Assembly (NCBI GenBank): GCA_030674155.1
Contig: CM060317.1
Location: 84,277,541 to 84,341,540 of the forward strand
Direction: 5' to 3'
Length of the DNA: 64,000 nucleotides
Source: Stramonita haemastoma
Taxonomy: Eukaryota; Mollusca; Gastropoda; Neogastropoda; Muricidae
Shown here in pieces: positions 46,505 to 52,807 of the stretch (position 1 is the stretch's first letter; every line of letters starts with the position of its first letter). Made by a program: the position numbers and the translations under genes. The notes under the pieces are model-generated. The model searched no databases. It saw nothing but the letters and a program-made list of their open reading frames with translations, and had not been told where the DNA came from.

Positions 46505-49500
46505 TATTAAGTGAAAATGAATCACAAGTCTGAACCTTGTGTGTGAATACAGTGCATTTTTGTGAGGGAGTAAACTCACATGCATGCTTGGATGTGAATT
46601 CTCCACAGTTTGTTACATGCACGAGCACACAGACGACAGTTGTGAAATTTGTGTTTGTTGTGTGGTGGCAGCGTGGCGGGCAATAGCCGGGTGATGAAGG
46701 GGGAGATGAGGAGTGTAGTGGATACGCTGCGGAGGGGTCAGCGTGTGGAGGTGATCCTGATGGAGTTCCTGAACCCCCAGCACCTGTTCCTGCACATCGA
46801 GAGCCTGGAGCCGGCCTTCAACCGCTTCAACACCAACATGGTCATGGACTACAACGCTGAACCCCAACGCCTTACCAGTCAGTTCCCGCCCCCCCCCCCC
46901 TTCCTGATTCTGATTCTCCTGATTCTGCTTCTTCTTTTTTCTGTTTGCTTTCTCGTCTTCTTCTTCTTCTTCTTTCTTCTGTCTTCTTCTTCTTCTTCTG
47001 CTTCTTCTTCTTCCTTCTCTTCTCTTCTTCTTCTTCTGCTTCTGCTTCTTCTTCTTCTTCTCTTCTTCTTCTTCTTCTTCTTCTCTTCTTCTTCTGCTTC
47101 TTTTCTTCTTCTTCTTCTTCTTCTTCTCTTCTTCTTCTTCTTCTTCTTCTTCACTCTGTTTCCAAGTTTCAGTTGTTTTGTTGATAACTCACTCCCCCCC
47201 CCCCTCTTTCCCAAGGCCTAGCTCTTGTATCTCATTGTAATGTTCTTTTTTTCTAGGACTTTCTGCAGATAGGTGTTGTGTGTGTGTGTGTGTGTGATAT
47301 ATTCATTCATGTTACTTTAATTGGTTTGAAATCCTCATTTTTGAGAACATTCTTTTTGTTGACTAACTTCTGACAGTGGGTGTGTGAACATTAAAATATG
47401 TTACATTGTAATGTATTATGTAATGTTGAAAAATCATTTTGTCGGCATATACAGTACCATATTAGTAACAGTTATGGCCAGATCAAATTACTTGGTAAAG
47501 TTAGATATAGATGTAGGAAGTATTTCAATATTGGAATTAGCTAAATATGGTAGATATATCAGCTTAGCATAAAGGTTTTTAAAAAAAAAAAAAATTCTTA
47601 CTGTTGTGAACCTGAGAAGTTGTGAATGTATGTTTACTTATGAGGTGATTTTTTGTTTGGCTGATGTAAAATAGCTTTATGGAAGTATGTTTTATATCGT
47701 GTTTATTATGAAACCGAATAGCAAAAGAGGTATATGCCCATACCAAATCTTGCTGTGGCAGTGTCGATTGTAGGGTTGATATTAGATTTGACCTTGAAAC
47801 GATTTTAGACTTTTTTTTTTAATTAATTTTTTTGTTTTGTTTTGTTTTGTTTTATTTTTATTTTGTTTATTATTTTTTTAACGATTTTAGACTAAGTTAG
47901 ACTTTCTGATCCCATGAACTGTGCTGAATGGTTGCTGATGACTTAATTGCAGGCCTGTAGTGGGGGAGATGGTGGTGGGTCGGTTTTCTGCGGACAGCTG
48001 CTGGTACCGGGCGGAGGTTCTGGAGGTGTGCCCCAGTCGCAGGAAGCCTTGCTCTACTACGTGGACTTTGGCAACAGGGAGCGCCTGCCCTTTGCCGAGA
48101 TCCGCGCCCTGAAGCCAGTGCACGCGGCCACCCCCATCCATGGAATCAACTCTTCTCTGGGGGGCATCAGCGCTGCCCAGGTGGATCAGTGGGAGGAGAG
48201 GGAGGTGACGTGTTTGTCAGCTGCATCCAGCAGTACCTGCACCAGGGGCGCGACATGCCCACCTGCACGGTGCTGGTGGAGGGGGTGAGGGGGGGGGAGG
48301 TGATGGTGGACCTGGTCAGTGAGGAGCTGGGCACCTCCCTGTCCCAGGACCTGGCTCAGCTGCTGCTGCAGGCAGACCCCCCCTCCTACCCCACTGCTGC
48401 CCCCCCACCTCTGCTGACAACGCCCCCAGCCAGGGGGCAGCAGCCACCGAGCCAGAGGAAGAGAAAGAGGAGCAGGCTGCCAGACAGCCCAGCGTGGTGT
48501 CGGTGTCCCCAGCAGAGTTGCAGAAAGCCGACCTGACTGTTGGCAGTTGCTTTGTAGCAGGCATCCAGGAGATCGAGCACTGCCGCAAGTTCTTCATCAA
48601 CACGAAGAGTGGGGAGGAGGACATGACCCTTCTGCGCGAGCAGCTGACTGAGCTGTGTGAAGGGGAGGAGTCCTGTCGCCCGCCCCTCATCCGGTCTGTG
48701 TCCTCAGGTGACCTGGTTCTGGTCAAGTTTTCCCTGGACGAGCAGTGGTACCGCGGACAGGTGCAACAGGTGTGTGATGATGGCGCCACCTGCACCGTTT
48801 TCTTCCTGGACTACGGCAACAAAGAGGAGAAGAGCGTGGCCTCCCTGAGAGTCTCCCGGCAGAGTTCCTGGTCCTGCCTGCCCAGGCTGTCCACTGTCAG
48901 CTGAACGGAATGCCCGACACCGTGACACCGGAGATGGAGACCAAGTTCATCAACACGTGCCTGCAGACGGAATCGATGGTGATGGTGGTGAGGAGGGAAC
49001 TGGACGTGTACAGTGTGGACATCCTAGCGGAGGGTGTGTCCGTGGTCAGCATGCTGGGCATGTCTCAGGCCCCACACACCCCTGCACTCCCCCCTGCTCT
49101 CCCCCCTGCACTCCCGTCTGCACTCCCCCCTGCACTCCCCCCTGCTCACCCAGCCAGTGTGGAGGAGCGCAGCCTAGAGGAAGCTCCGTCCTCTCCTCAG
49201 TGCCCTCCTCTGGAAGACGCCGACGACCTCGGCTCCAAAAGTCGGCTCTCTCCCTGCCCTCCACTGCTGGAAGGTGTGGACAGACAGGTGACCCCGTCAC
49301 CTCCCCACCCCCTGTGGAAGCTGAAGAAAGGGGTGCAGGGTCCCCACAGGGTGCCTCAGGGTCCCCACAGGGTGCCTCGGCCCACCTTGAGGGTGAGGGG
49401 TGTCCGAAGGGTGGGCCTGCACTGACGCGGGAAAGCCTGCCCCTGGTGGCGGAGGACAGTGGTGTGCTGGATATGGTTGTGACTCATGTGGTCAGCCCTG

Positions 49501-50013
49501 CACACTTCTACGCTGCCCACCGCGAACATTACAGTGAGTTGATGTGTGGGGGTGTGTGTGTGTAGTGTGTGTGCGTGTGTGTGTGGAGTATGCGTGTGTG
49601 TGTGTGCATGTGTACATGGGTGTGCACATGGATTCTGTGATTCATATTGTTTAAAGACATAGTTGCAGATCTATATCCGCTGAAAAAGCAGTTTGAGGTT
49701 AGCGATTGTATTGGATGAAGTGTAGAGCACTGTACTGTAGAGAATAGAAAAGGTAAAGTGTGCATAGACATACATGTGCATATATAATAATGTATGTGTG
49801 TGTGTTTCAGTCATGCAGCATGATGAAGGGGGCCTGGTGCCTCAGCTGAAGGAGGTGAATGCTGAATCCTCCGCCCTGGACCACATGCCTGCTGTGGGGG
49901 AACTGCTCTCTGGAGAGTATGAGGGTGAGTGGGGCTAATGTTATCACTTTTGCTGTAATGAGTACAAACACAGGAGTACAAACACTCTGTTAACAATGCT
50001 TGCTTGCACTCAT

Positions 50014-50097
<84 letters not shown>

Positions 50098-50265
50098 ACA
50101 CACACATGTTCAATGAATACACACTCCCCACACCACAATATTTCACACACTACTTCTACTCTTCTACTGCTACCATCACCACAGCATGTGCACAAACCAG
50201 TTTTTCCTTTCCAGACACTCGGGATCACTTCCCTATTCTTCCTTTATGCATGTATGCGCACGCGT

Positions 50266-50323
<58 letters not shown>

Positions 50324-52807
50324 CTTACACCACGTATTTCCAAAAGTGTACTTTTTTAACCACGTTATTCTAGGAAAGAGAAAAGACAGGTGGTGATGTC
50401 TGTGTGCAGGAGAGTGGTTCCGTTGTGAAGTGTTGGAGATCGTGGAGGAGCAGGTGCGCGTCATTTTCTTTGATTACGGCAACGAGGCCCTGCTGGAGTT
50501 GTCTGCCCTGCACCCCCTGCCTGATCAGCTGTGCTACAACTTCCCTCTGGCCACAGTCCACTGCTGCCTGCATGGTGAGTTAAAGTCTGTCCCCAGCCTA
50601 AGGCTTATCAGGCCGGTGCTTATCCCGGTTTCTGTGGCGTTAAGCGACTGAGAGTCATAGACTCCCCCCTGGATAGGATGCCAGTCTATCACAGGGTTAA
50701 CCCCAACACAAGGTTGGTACCCCTTTTTACACCTGGGTGGGGTGAGAAAATAGCCGTAAAGTGCCTTTTCCAAGGGCACAACGCCATAGCCGAAAGCTGG
50801 GATCGAACCCGCAACCTTTAGATTACGAGTCCAACGCCCTAAGCACTAGACTACAGCGGCGGCTCTGGATGGTAAGTTGGGGGAGAAAACAGCCCGAATG
50901 TTTTGTGATCAAACACAGACTGCAGTTATGTACAGCGTGGATTTTAACCCTTTCCCTGCTATCATATTTTGCTCAGGCACATGCTGGGCAAAACGGAGAG
51001 CGTTGAATTATGACGAACAGTGATCGTCAACTGAGCATTGCTGGTGGCAGTTCCTATGACGAATGCTCTTCGTCAACAGGGCAGTAAAGAGGTTGCAGTG
51101 TTGAAAGATGTCTAAAGGGCAAACTTTTTCTTTGTTGATGTTGGGTGGTAGTGCAGTATTAAACTTTCTGATGAGATGATTGACAAGAAATTCTCTGTGT
51201 AACATACATTCAGAGCAGGTAAAAAAAACCCATGGCTACAAGTGTTTAAGTTTTGTAGAAAAGTTTTAAGTAGAAATATATACATGTAGAGAGAAAAATG
51301 TACTGCTTCACAGTGGCAGTGCGTTGTTCCTTGAGCGCACTTATCAGGAAAATACGAACAGTGAACTTGAACGTTGTAGCCAAGCAACAAAGGAGTGAAT
51401 ATGGTTACGTGGTGTTGAGATGTGAAGCGTATTGGGTCTGATCATGCCAAAAGTCCATGACTGTAGCCTAACATAGAATCATACCAAAGGTCTGTGACTG
51501 TAGCCTAACATAGGATCATGCCAAAGGTATTGGAGTGTATGCTAACATCGTGCCCACGTGTGTTGCAAACAGGTGTGAGTCCAGCAAGCGGCGACAGTTG
51601 GGATGAGGAAAGCGTGGCCTTGACCCAGGCGCTGATGCTGGACCAGAAGGTGAAGGTGGAGGTGAGGGGGGTGACGGAGGAGGGGGTTCACCGTGTGATG
51701 GCCACCAGGGTGACCTCTGACCCCGAGGACGGCCAGGAAGAGGAGGATGTGGGACAGCAGCTGATCAAGAGCGGGAAAGCAGTGACCACAGCCACGCAGC
51801 AACAGAGCAGTGAGTGATGTCCCCTTGTTGCCCCCCCCCCCCCCCCCAAAAAAAAGTCCCGTTGTTGCATCATTGTGATCAGGTGTCTAGCGGTATTGTG
51901 AAATTTATTGAGAGAGTCACATTTTTTTGTTTTTCGCACATAGAAGCATCATATCATTGTTGTTCAAAACGAACACTATTGTTTTTATGTCACCCTTATT
52001 GTTGGCAAGTCTTTTTATAAAAGGAACAACTGGAAAGTGTATGTCATTCTCTGTGTGTGTGTGTGTGTTTAGATGTAGATGCATAGGTTTTATCTAAGAT
52101 TTTATTCTTTACAGTTTCAAGGTATTACAGCTTTGAAAATCCCAAAGTTCAAAGTCTCAATGCAGTTACTTCATGGTGAACAGAAGCGTAGGCATATATA
52201 TGCAAAGATTTCACCAGCGGTGAATCTTGGAGTTCTATTTTAATCACCGCAAAACAAGTTTCCACTAATAGAGGACAATAAAAGAATTGATTTGAATAGC
52301 AGAGCAACCGACTAAAAAAGAGTGACACGCCCTCCCCTCTGCAGAAAGAAAAACAAATAAAATAAATCCCAACCATTTTACAAAGCATTTATAAAGGCTG
52401 TTGATTGGTATTGAATGAAGGAGTGAATGATGTGGAGAGAAAGTGGCCCTGCTATCACTGATTTGTGCTTAAGTGATGTGGTGGAAATGTGATGATGGAA
52501 ATGTGATGATAGGGTGGAAATGTGATGATAGGTGAAATGTGATGATGGTGGAAATGTGATGATGGTGAAATGTGATGATGGTGGAAATGTAATGATGGTG
52601 GATATGTGATGATGGAATGTGAGATAGGGTGGAAATGTAATGATGGTGGATATGTGATGGGACATTGATGGTGGAATGTGATGTGGACATGTGATGTTGG
52701 TGGAAATGTGATGATGGTGGAAATGTGATGTTACAGATGCGGAGAGGGAACAGTTGCTGCGACAGATGGCAGAACTGCAGGCCAAGCTGGCTGCTATGGG
52801 ACAGTAG
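23776..52807 (+). CDS. TDRD1: TDRD1/Vreteno-like protein: RRM, MYND finger, four Tudor domains
   Basis: Twenty-three coding exons, roughly 1,730 codons once frame breaks are allowed for. In order: RRM (exons 2-4; RNP2 LYITNVP, degenerate RNP1 KIGFVTM), Arg/Glu-rich linker, MYND zinc finger (exons 9-10; all Cys/His ligands seen), RG/Q/P-rich disordered region (exons 12-13), and four extended Tudor domains with core motifs FYMDYGN, YYVDFGN, FFLDYGN and FFDYGN. Exon 23 encodes a short C-terminal helix. Such proteins bind symmetrically dimethylated arginines of PIWI proteins and scaffold piRNA production in nuage. The ATG at 23776 follows an acceptor at 23741, and GAAATGG is a good context. Exons 13, 16 and 18-19 contain about seven single-base frame breaks, so no continuous reading frame exists in this assembly. 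Four Tudors plus MYND favour TDRD1; the RRM recalls insect Vreteno. Confidence 0.9.
24542..24611 (+). CDS. TDRD1: TDRD1-like exon 2 (RRM, RNP2)
   Basis: Completes Ser (AG/T), then reads HKPVVLYITNVPLEMDE. LYITNVP is the first RRM strand (RNP2). Donor GAA/GTAAGT, phase 0. Confidence 0.9.
24882..25075 (-). mobile_element. tRNA-derived SINE, family A, minus strand
   Basis: Inverted family A in intron 2: TTTATTTCAAAGATGATGGA, AACATCCAGTAAT, GACCCACTCTTCCGAAAGGT, CAAGATGTTCTGTGTG. Confidence 0.75.
25508..25608 (+). CDS. TDRD1: TDRD1-like exon 3 (RRM middle)
   Basis: Reads VALQNIFEQEGKVNRVHI and onward to FNSKIG, the first RRM helix and second strand. Acceptor GTGGACAG, donor GG/GTAAGT, phase 2. 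Confidence 0.9.
25975..26275 (+). repeat. Minisatellite ending at the acceptor of exon 4
   Basis: Repeats of ACTGGAAAACTGTACAAAAC with TAGTTGTCTA or a longer spacer containing GATATCATGTTTAGCAG. The last unit runs into GGGCTTTTTGGTACAG, the exon 4 acceptor. Confidence 0.9.
26289..26427 (+). CDS. TDRD1: TDRD1-like exon 4 (RRM, RNP1 and C-terminal half)
   Basis: Reads GFVTMDNVRGAQAAIENLNG and then KGKALIVKVRQSKEE: RNP1 strand, second helix and final strand. Position 5 of RNP1 is Thr rather than aromatic, so RNA contact may be altered. Donor GAG/GTCAGT. Confidence 0.9.
27555..27619 (+). CDS. TDRD1: TDRD1-like exon 5
   Basis: A 65-nt charged exon (REEEFRRSLKSELDDEEDAG) continuing the RRM-flanking helix. 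Acceptor TGTTGCAG, donor AG/GTAAGC. Confidence 0.85.
28133..28432 (+). mobile_element. tRNA-derived SINE, family B
   Basis: The head has A box TAGTCTATTGGTTAAGG, an anticodon-loop-like CTCGTAATC, and B box GAGTTCGATCCCAGC. The body contains GTTGTGCCCTTGGAAAAGGC and GACTCTCAGTCACTTAACG. A minus-strand copy lies at 50.58-50.87 kb. Confidence 0.85.
28546..30028. mobile_element. piggyBac-type transposon, internally deleted
   Basis: TTAA target duplications lie at 28542-28545 and 30029-30032. The left end CCCTCTTCCATTCGCTTTTC matches the reverse complement of the right end (CCCTCTCCCATTTTCT), giving inverted repeats of about 15 bp. The 1,483-bp body holds a truncated minus-strand transposase. It sits in intron 5 of the Tudor gene. 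TTAA plus CCC termini are diagnostic of piggyBac. Confidence 0.9.
29035..29751 (-). pseudogene. piggyBac transposase N-terminal part
   Basis: An acidic N-terminus (DEMWEDFPEDEIDEIMRQVE) is followed by the piggyBac-specific region (PLDYFFQFVSPTFFRSVADE and later IRPYLSILIMMGINRLPRI, FLKLNQYFHLRD, YDPLYKIRPFL). One in-frame TAG at 29386-29388 splits it, replacing the codon after DETN. The frame ends at 29035 before the first catalytic Asp of the family, so no DDD core is present and transposition activity is not expected. Confidence 0.85.
30037..30256 (+). repeat. (TG)n then a 70-bp tandem duplication
   Basis: TG repeats to about 30090, then two copies of a unit running from TATTCTTATGGTATAGATAC to TTTAAATCACACTTGTTTAT-type sequence. 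Confidence 0.85.
30461..30528 (+). CDS. TDRD1: TDRD1-like exon 6
   Basis: A 68-nt exon reading SNGASTSYGESGAAESQR; low complexity. Acceptor GTTTGTGCAG, donor CAG/GTACGA, phase 1. Confidence 0.8.
30825..30895 (+). CDS. TDRD1: TDRD1-like exon 7
   Basis: A 71-nt exon reading GPNGDAASMVDNLSVTVNQD. Acceptor CTGTGTGCAG, donor AAG/GTAGGT, phase 0. The next constitutive exon lies 3.6 kb downstream beyond the micro-exon array. Confidence 0.8.
31395..33476. mobile_element. DNA transposon with CAGGGTTC termini, hAT-like
   Basis: The left end CAGGGTTCGCACAAGTCC and the right end (reverse complement CAGGGTTCATACAGACTTGG) form inverted repeats. Both flanks carry TCAGT (31390-31394 and 33477-33481), a perfect 5-bp target duplication. 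AAAGCCCTAAAAA-type repeats lie inside both ends. The interior has (CT)n/(CA)n arrays, a (GT)n array near 33.27 kb and the module shared with 215-665 and 40.05-40.85 kb. No intact transposase is visible. CAGGG ends suggest hAT, but the 5-bp duplication is shorter than the usual 8. Confidence 0.8.
32530..32775. repeat. (CT)n / (CA)n compound microsatellite
   Basis: CT arrays flank CA-rich stretches inside the transposon. Confidence 0.9.
33965..34178 (+). repeat. 214-bp copy of the exon 8 acceptor region and first 29 codons
   Basis: Near-identical to 34363-34577. It contains the same TTTGACAG acceptor and exon 8 coding start, then switches at TCTGGGAA into a micro-exon tail ending CAG/GTACAG. 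The result would be a 102-nt in-frame alternative exon at 34090-34191. Confidence 0.85.
34489..34651 (+). CDS. TDRD1: TDRD1-like exon 8
   Basis: Acceptor CTTTGACAG, then VQDHKRNPGLLPLPNRRG and an Ala/Pro/Arg-rich tail ending PSMA. 163 nt, phase 0 in and phase 1 out, donor CAG/GTGAGT. Chosen over the upstream copy because its donor phase fits exon 9. Confidence 0.75.
35650..35694 (+). CDS. TDRD1: TDRD1-like exon 9 (first MYND cysteines)
   Basis: A 45-nt exon reading SDVGSDLCGNCQKI. The CxxC pair opens the MYND finger. Acceptor GTGATTTCAG, donor ATAG/GTAAGG, phase 1 both sides. Confidence 0.9.
   Translation, partial: EVMLVQTCVETAKK
35700..36790 (+). repeat. 60-65 bp minisatellite starting at the exon 9 donor
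   Basis: About 17 copies of a unit built from GGTTGGGGTTGGATAGAGAG, AGATGGAGTGTGTGGGTGTG and TACATGTGTGTG. The first unit begins about six bases after the donor. Minus-strand open frames here encode only HTHMYTPTHS-type repeats. Confidence 0.95.
37503..37605 (+). CDS. TDRD1: TDRD1-like exon 10 (MYND finger)
   Basis: Reads ATMRCKACRNVYYCNANCQR and then AHWPIHRRACTY. With exon 9 this gives the full C-C-C-C-C-C-H-C ligand set of a MYND finger. In TDRD1 this domain is a protein-protein module. Acceptor CTGTCAACAG, donor GG/GTGAGT. Confidence 0.95.
38020..38325 (+). repeat. Minisatellite whose last unit supplies the exon 11 acceptor
   Basis: Repeats of GTGTTACATTGATGATAGGT and AACGCTTTTGCCTTGTG. 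The final unit has CTTTTGCCTTGCAG, which is the acceptor. Confidence 0.85.
38334..38415 (+). CDS. TDRD1: TDRD1-like exon 11
   Basis: An 82-nt exon reading GVPATRAPSVPEPDFDNMYV then DISDNFIE. Donor GAG/GTGAGA, phase 0. Confidence 0.85.
38597..38780 (+). mobile_element. SINE family A fragment
   Basis: Family body without the tRNA head: AAGTCCTTCAGATGAGGTTA, AGAACACCTTGGGCA, CTGCCTTTCAGAAGAGGCCA. A family C end block follows near 38.81-38.87 kb. Confidence 0.6.
39066..40022 (+). CDS. TDRD1: TDRD1-like exon 12: long RG/Q/P-rich disordered region
   Basis: One 957-nt phase 0/0 exon of 319 codons. The first 40 residues (NNRAYLNEWIEKAG...FQQLNFFSNKQSS) may form a short helical motif. The rest is Gly, Pro, Gln, Asn and Arg with RG sites (RGHG, RGDN, RGPR, RGPP, RGGP, RGPG). 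RG sites are typical PRMT5 targets, so the protein might carry its own Tudor ligands or bind RNA; this is inference. Acceptor GTGTGTGCAG, donor CAA/GTGAGT. Confidence 0.85.
40050..40845 (+). repeat. Dispersed repeat module, copy 3 of 3
   Basis: Starts 27 bases after the exon 12 donor with GCAGACCTGTGCACCTTCCG and runs to GTCATGGTGAGTCCACTCCG. The order matches 31.74-32.44 kb, including CAAAATGGCGGAAAG. No CAGGGTTC ends were found around this copy. Confidence 0.8.
40850..42700. other. Intron 12 remainder, no gene seen
   Basis: A GC-rich block near 41.27-41.36 kb (GGGGGGGCTTTGGCCCCCC) resembles the CGCCCCCTGACCCC block inside the transposon at 33.12-33.20 kb. A partial inverted SINE body is possible near 41.75-41.85 kb. 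I find no coding exon. Confidence 0.4.
42738..43021 (+). CDS. TDRD1: TDRD1-like exon 13
   Basis: The best acceptor is TTTTTCCAG at 42737. In phase 0 it reads ERRNYRDRR and then TGA. One missing base in those codons would move it into the open frame that reads to VDSTSCMQHPMDVVQLKKPT and joins Tudor 1. A weaker AG at 42742 would fit phase without an indel. The end of the exon, MDVVQLKKPTP, and donor CCT/GTGAGT are clear. Confidence 0.7.
43376..43474 (+). CDS. TDRD1: TDRD1-like exon 14 (Tudor 1, start)
   Basis: Reads VLVSHIESPQCFWVQMAEQL to VEEAFSK: the SN-like first half of an extended Tudor domain. 99 nt, phase 0/0. Confidence 0.95.
43879..43915 (+). repeat. Duplicate of the exon 15 acceptor and first codons
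   Basis: GTTCAG/TACATGGGGAGAGGGCGACC copies GTGCAG/TACACGGGGAGGGGGCGACC at 44001. The flanks GGATTATTACTA and GTATGGTGGCTAATACCTGT are duplicated too. Translation from here meets TAA after about 29 codons with no donor in frame, so it is a decoy. Confidence 0.85.
44001..44207 (+). CDS. TDRD1: TDRD1-like exon 15 (Tudor 1 core)
   Basis: Reads YTGRGRPATVAEVGQVFVCE, ARAKVVSIAGSTVSIFYMDY and GNSEEVQMSRLLPVPAELAS. The aromatic cage and the Asn of DYGN are kept, as needed for methyl-arginine binding. 207 nt, phase 0/0. Confidence 0.95.
44749..44915 (+). CDS. TDRD1: TDRD1-like exon 16 with a +1 frame break
   Basis: Starts SLPCTLMVRPAGG and after the G8 run (44782-44789) must shift to ERWRVEVVSLMQEVFSSTEL and MTLLQQRDNLCHVTLVRCSD. 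The exon is 167 nt where neighbours need 3n+1, so exactly one G is extra. Acceptor TTGGTGCAG, donor GATG/GTAAGC. Confidence 0.85.
45699..45780. repeat. (CA)n microsatellite
   Basis: Pure CA array in intron 16. Confidence 0.95.
45848..45932 (+). CDS. TDRD1: TDRD1-like exon 17
   Basis: Reads GVDAATLLKEKGFGVDVTED then TQPSDQTA; linker between Tudor 1 and Tudor 2. Acceptor TTTGCACAG, donor AG/GTAAGG. Confidence 0.85.
46448..46501. repeat. (TG)n microsatellite
   Basis: TG array in intron 17. Confidence 0.9.
46672..46877 (+). CDS. TDRD1: TDRD1-like exon 18 (Tudor 2, start)
   Basis: Reads GQRVEVILMEFLNPQHLFLH, IESLEPAFNRFNTNMVMDYN and AEPQRLT. Likely donor CCA/GTCAGT leaves phase 1. Exon 19 needs phase 2 for its conserved frame, so one base seems missing at this junction. 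Confidence 0.85.
46900..47160 (+). repeat. (TTC)n / CTTCTT pyrimidine tract
   Basis: About 250 bases of almost pure pyrimidine starting soon after the exon 18 donor. Long polypurine-polypyrimidine DNA of this kind can form triplex structures. Confidence 0.9.
47953..49533 (+). CDS. TDRD1: TDRD1-like exon 19 (Tudor 2 core, Tudor 3, Tudor 4 start), frame broken
   Basis: A 1,581-nt exon. Conserved pieces in order: PVVGEMVVGRFSADSCWYRA, LLYYVDFGNRERLPFAEIRA, GDVFVSCIQQYLHQGRDMPT, a Glu-rich linker, VGSCFVAGIQEIEHCRKFFI, SLDEQWYRGQVQQVCDDGAT with FFLDYGNKEE, FLVLPAQAVHCQLNGMPDTV, a Pro/Ala repeat spacer, then VVTHVVSPAHFYAAHREHY. They lie in alternating frames. Breaks fall near 48041-48048, 48191-48205, 48400-48406 (C7), 48854-48858 and 49308-49312; each is fixed by one added base. 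Amino-acid conservation on both sides of every break favours sequence error. Donor TACA/GTGAGT. Confidence 0.85.
49811..49924 (+). CDS. TDRD1: TDRD1-like exon 20 (Tudor 4)
   Basis: Reads MQHDEGGLVPQLKEVNAESS and HMPAVGELLSGEYE. 114 nt, phase 1/1. Acceptor GTGTTTCAG, donor GAGG/GTGAGT. Confidence 0.9.
50017..50103. repeat. (CA)n microsatellite
   Basis: CA array in intron 20; a second lies at about 50266-50322. Confidence 0.95.
50410..50574 (+). CDS. TDRD1: TDRD1-like exon 21 (Tudor 4 core)
   Basis: Reads EWFRCEVLEIVEEQVRVIFF then DYGNEALLELSALHPLPDQL. Cage residues and Asn present. 165 nt, donor CATG/GTGAGT. Confidence 0.95.
50580..50868 (-). mobile_element. tRNA-derived SINE, family B, minus strand
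   Basis: Inverted copy of the 28.13 kb element, with the tRNA-like head (GGGATCGAACCCGCAACC, GATTACGAG) at its right end. It begins about six bases inside intron 21, almost touching the donor. Confidence 0.85.
50944..51096. mobile_element. TTAA-type MITE, copy 2
   Basis: TTAACCCTTTCCCTGCTATC at one end and CAGGGCAGTAAAGAGGTT at the other. It shares CATATTTTGCTCA.GCACATGC and AGCGTTGAAT with 23324-23478. Confidence 0.7.
51573..51809 (+). CDS. TDRD1: TDRD1-like exon 22
   Basis: Reads VSPASGDSWDEESVALTQAL, KVKVEVRGVTEEGVHRVMAT then an acidic stretch and IKSGKAVTTATQQQS; C-terminal SN-like part after Tudor 4. 237 nt, phase 1/1. Confidence 0.9.
52480..52735 (+). repeat. Minisatellite ending at the exon 23 acceptor
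   Basis: Repeats of GGTGGAAATGTGATGAT. The last unit mutates to GGAAATGTGATGTTACAG, which serves as the acceptor. Confidence 0.9.
52737..52807 (+). CDS. TDRD1: TDRD1-like exon 23 (last coding exon)
   Basis: Reads AEREQLLRQMAELQAKLAAM then GQ and TAG at 52805-52807. Predicted short amphipathic C-terminal helix. Confidence 0.85.

Noticed and set aside
46879..47214. Minus-strand Lys/Arg/Glu-rich protein
   Set aside because: Translation of the (GAA)n strand of the pyrimidine tract.
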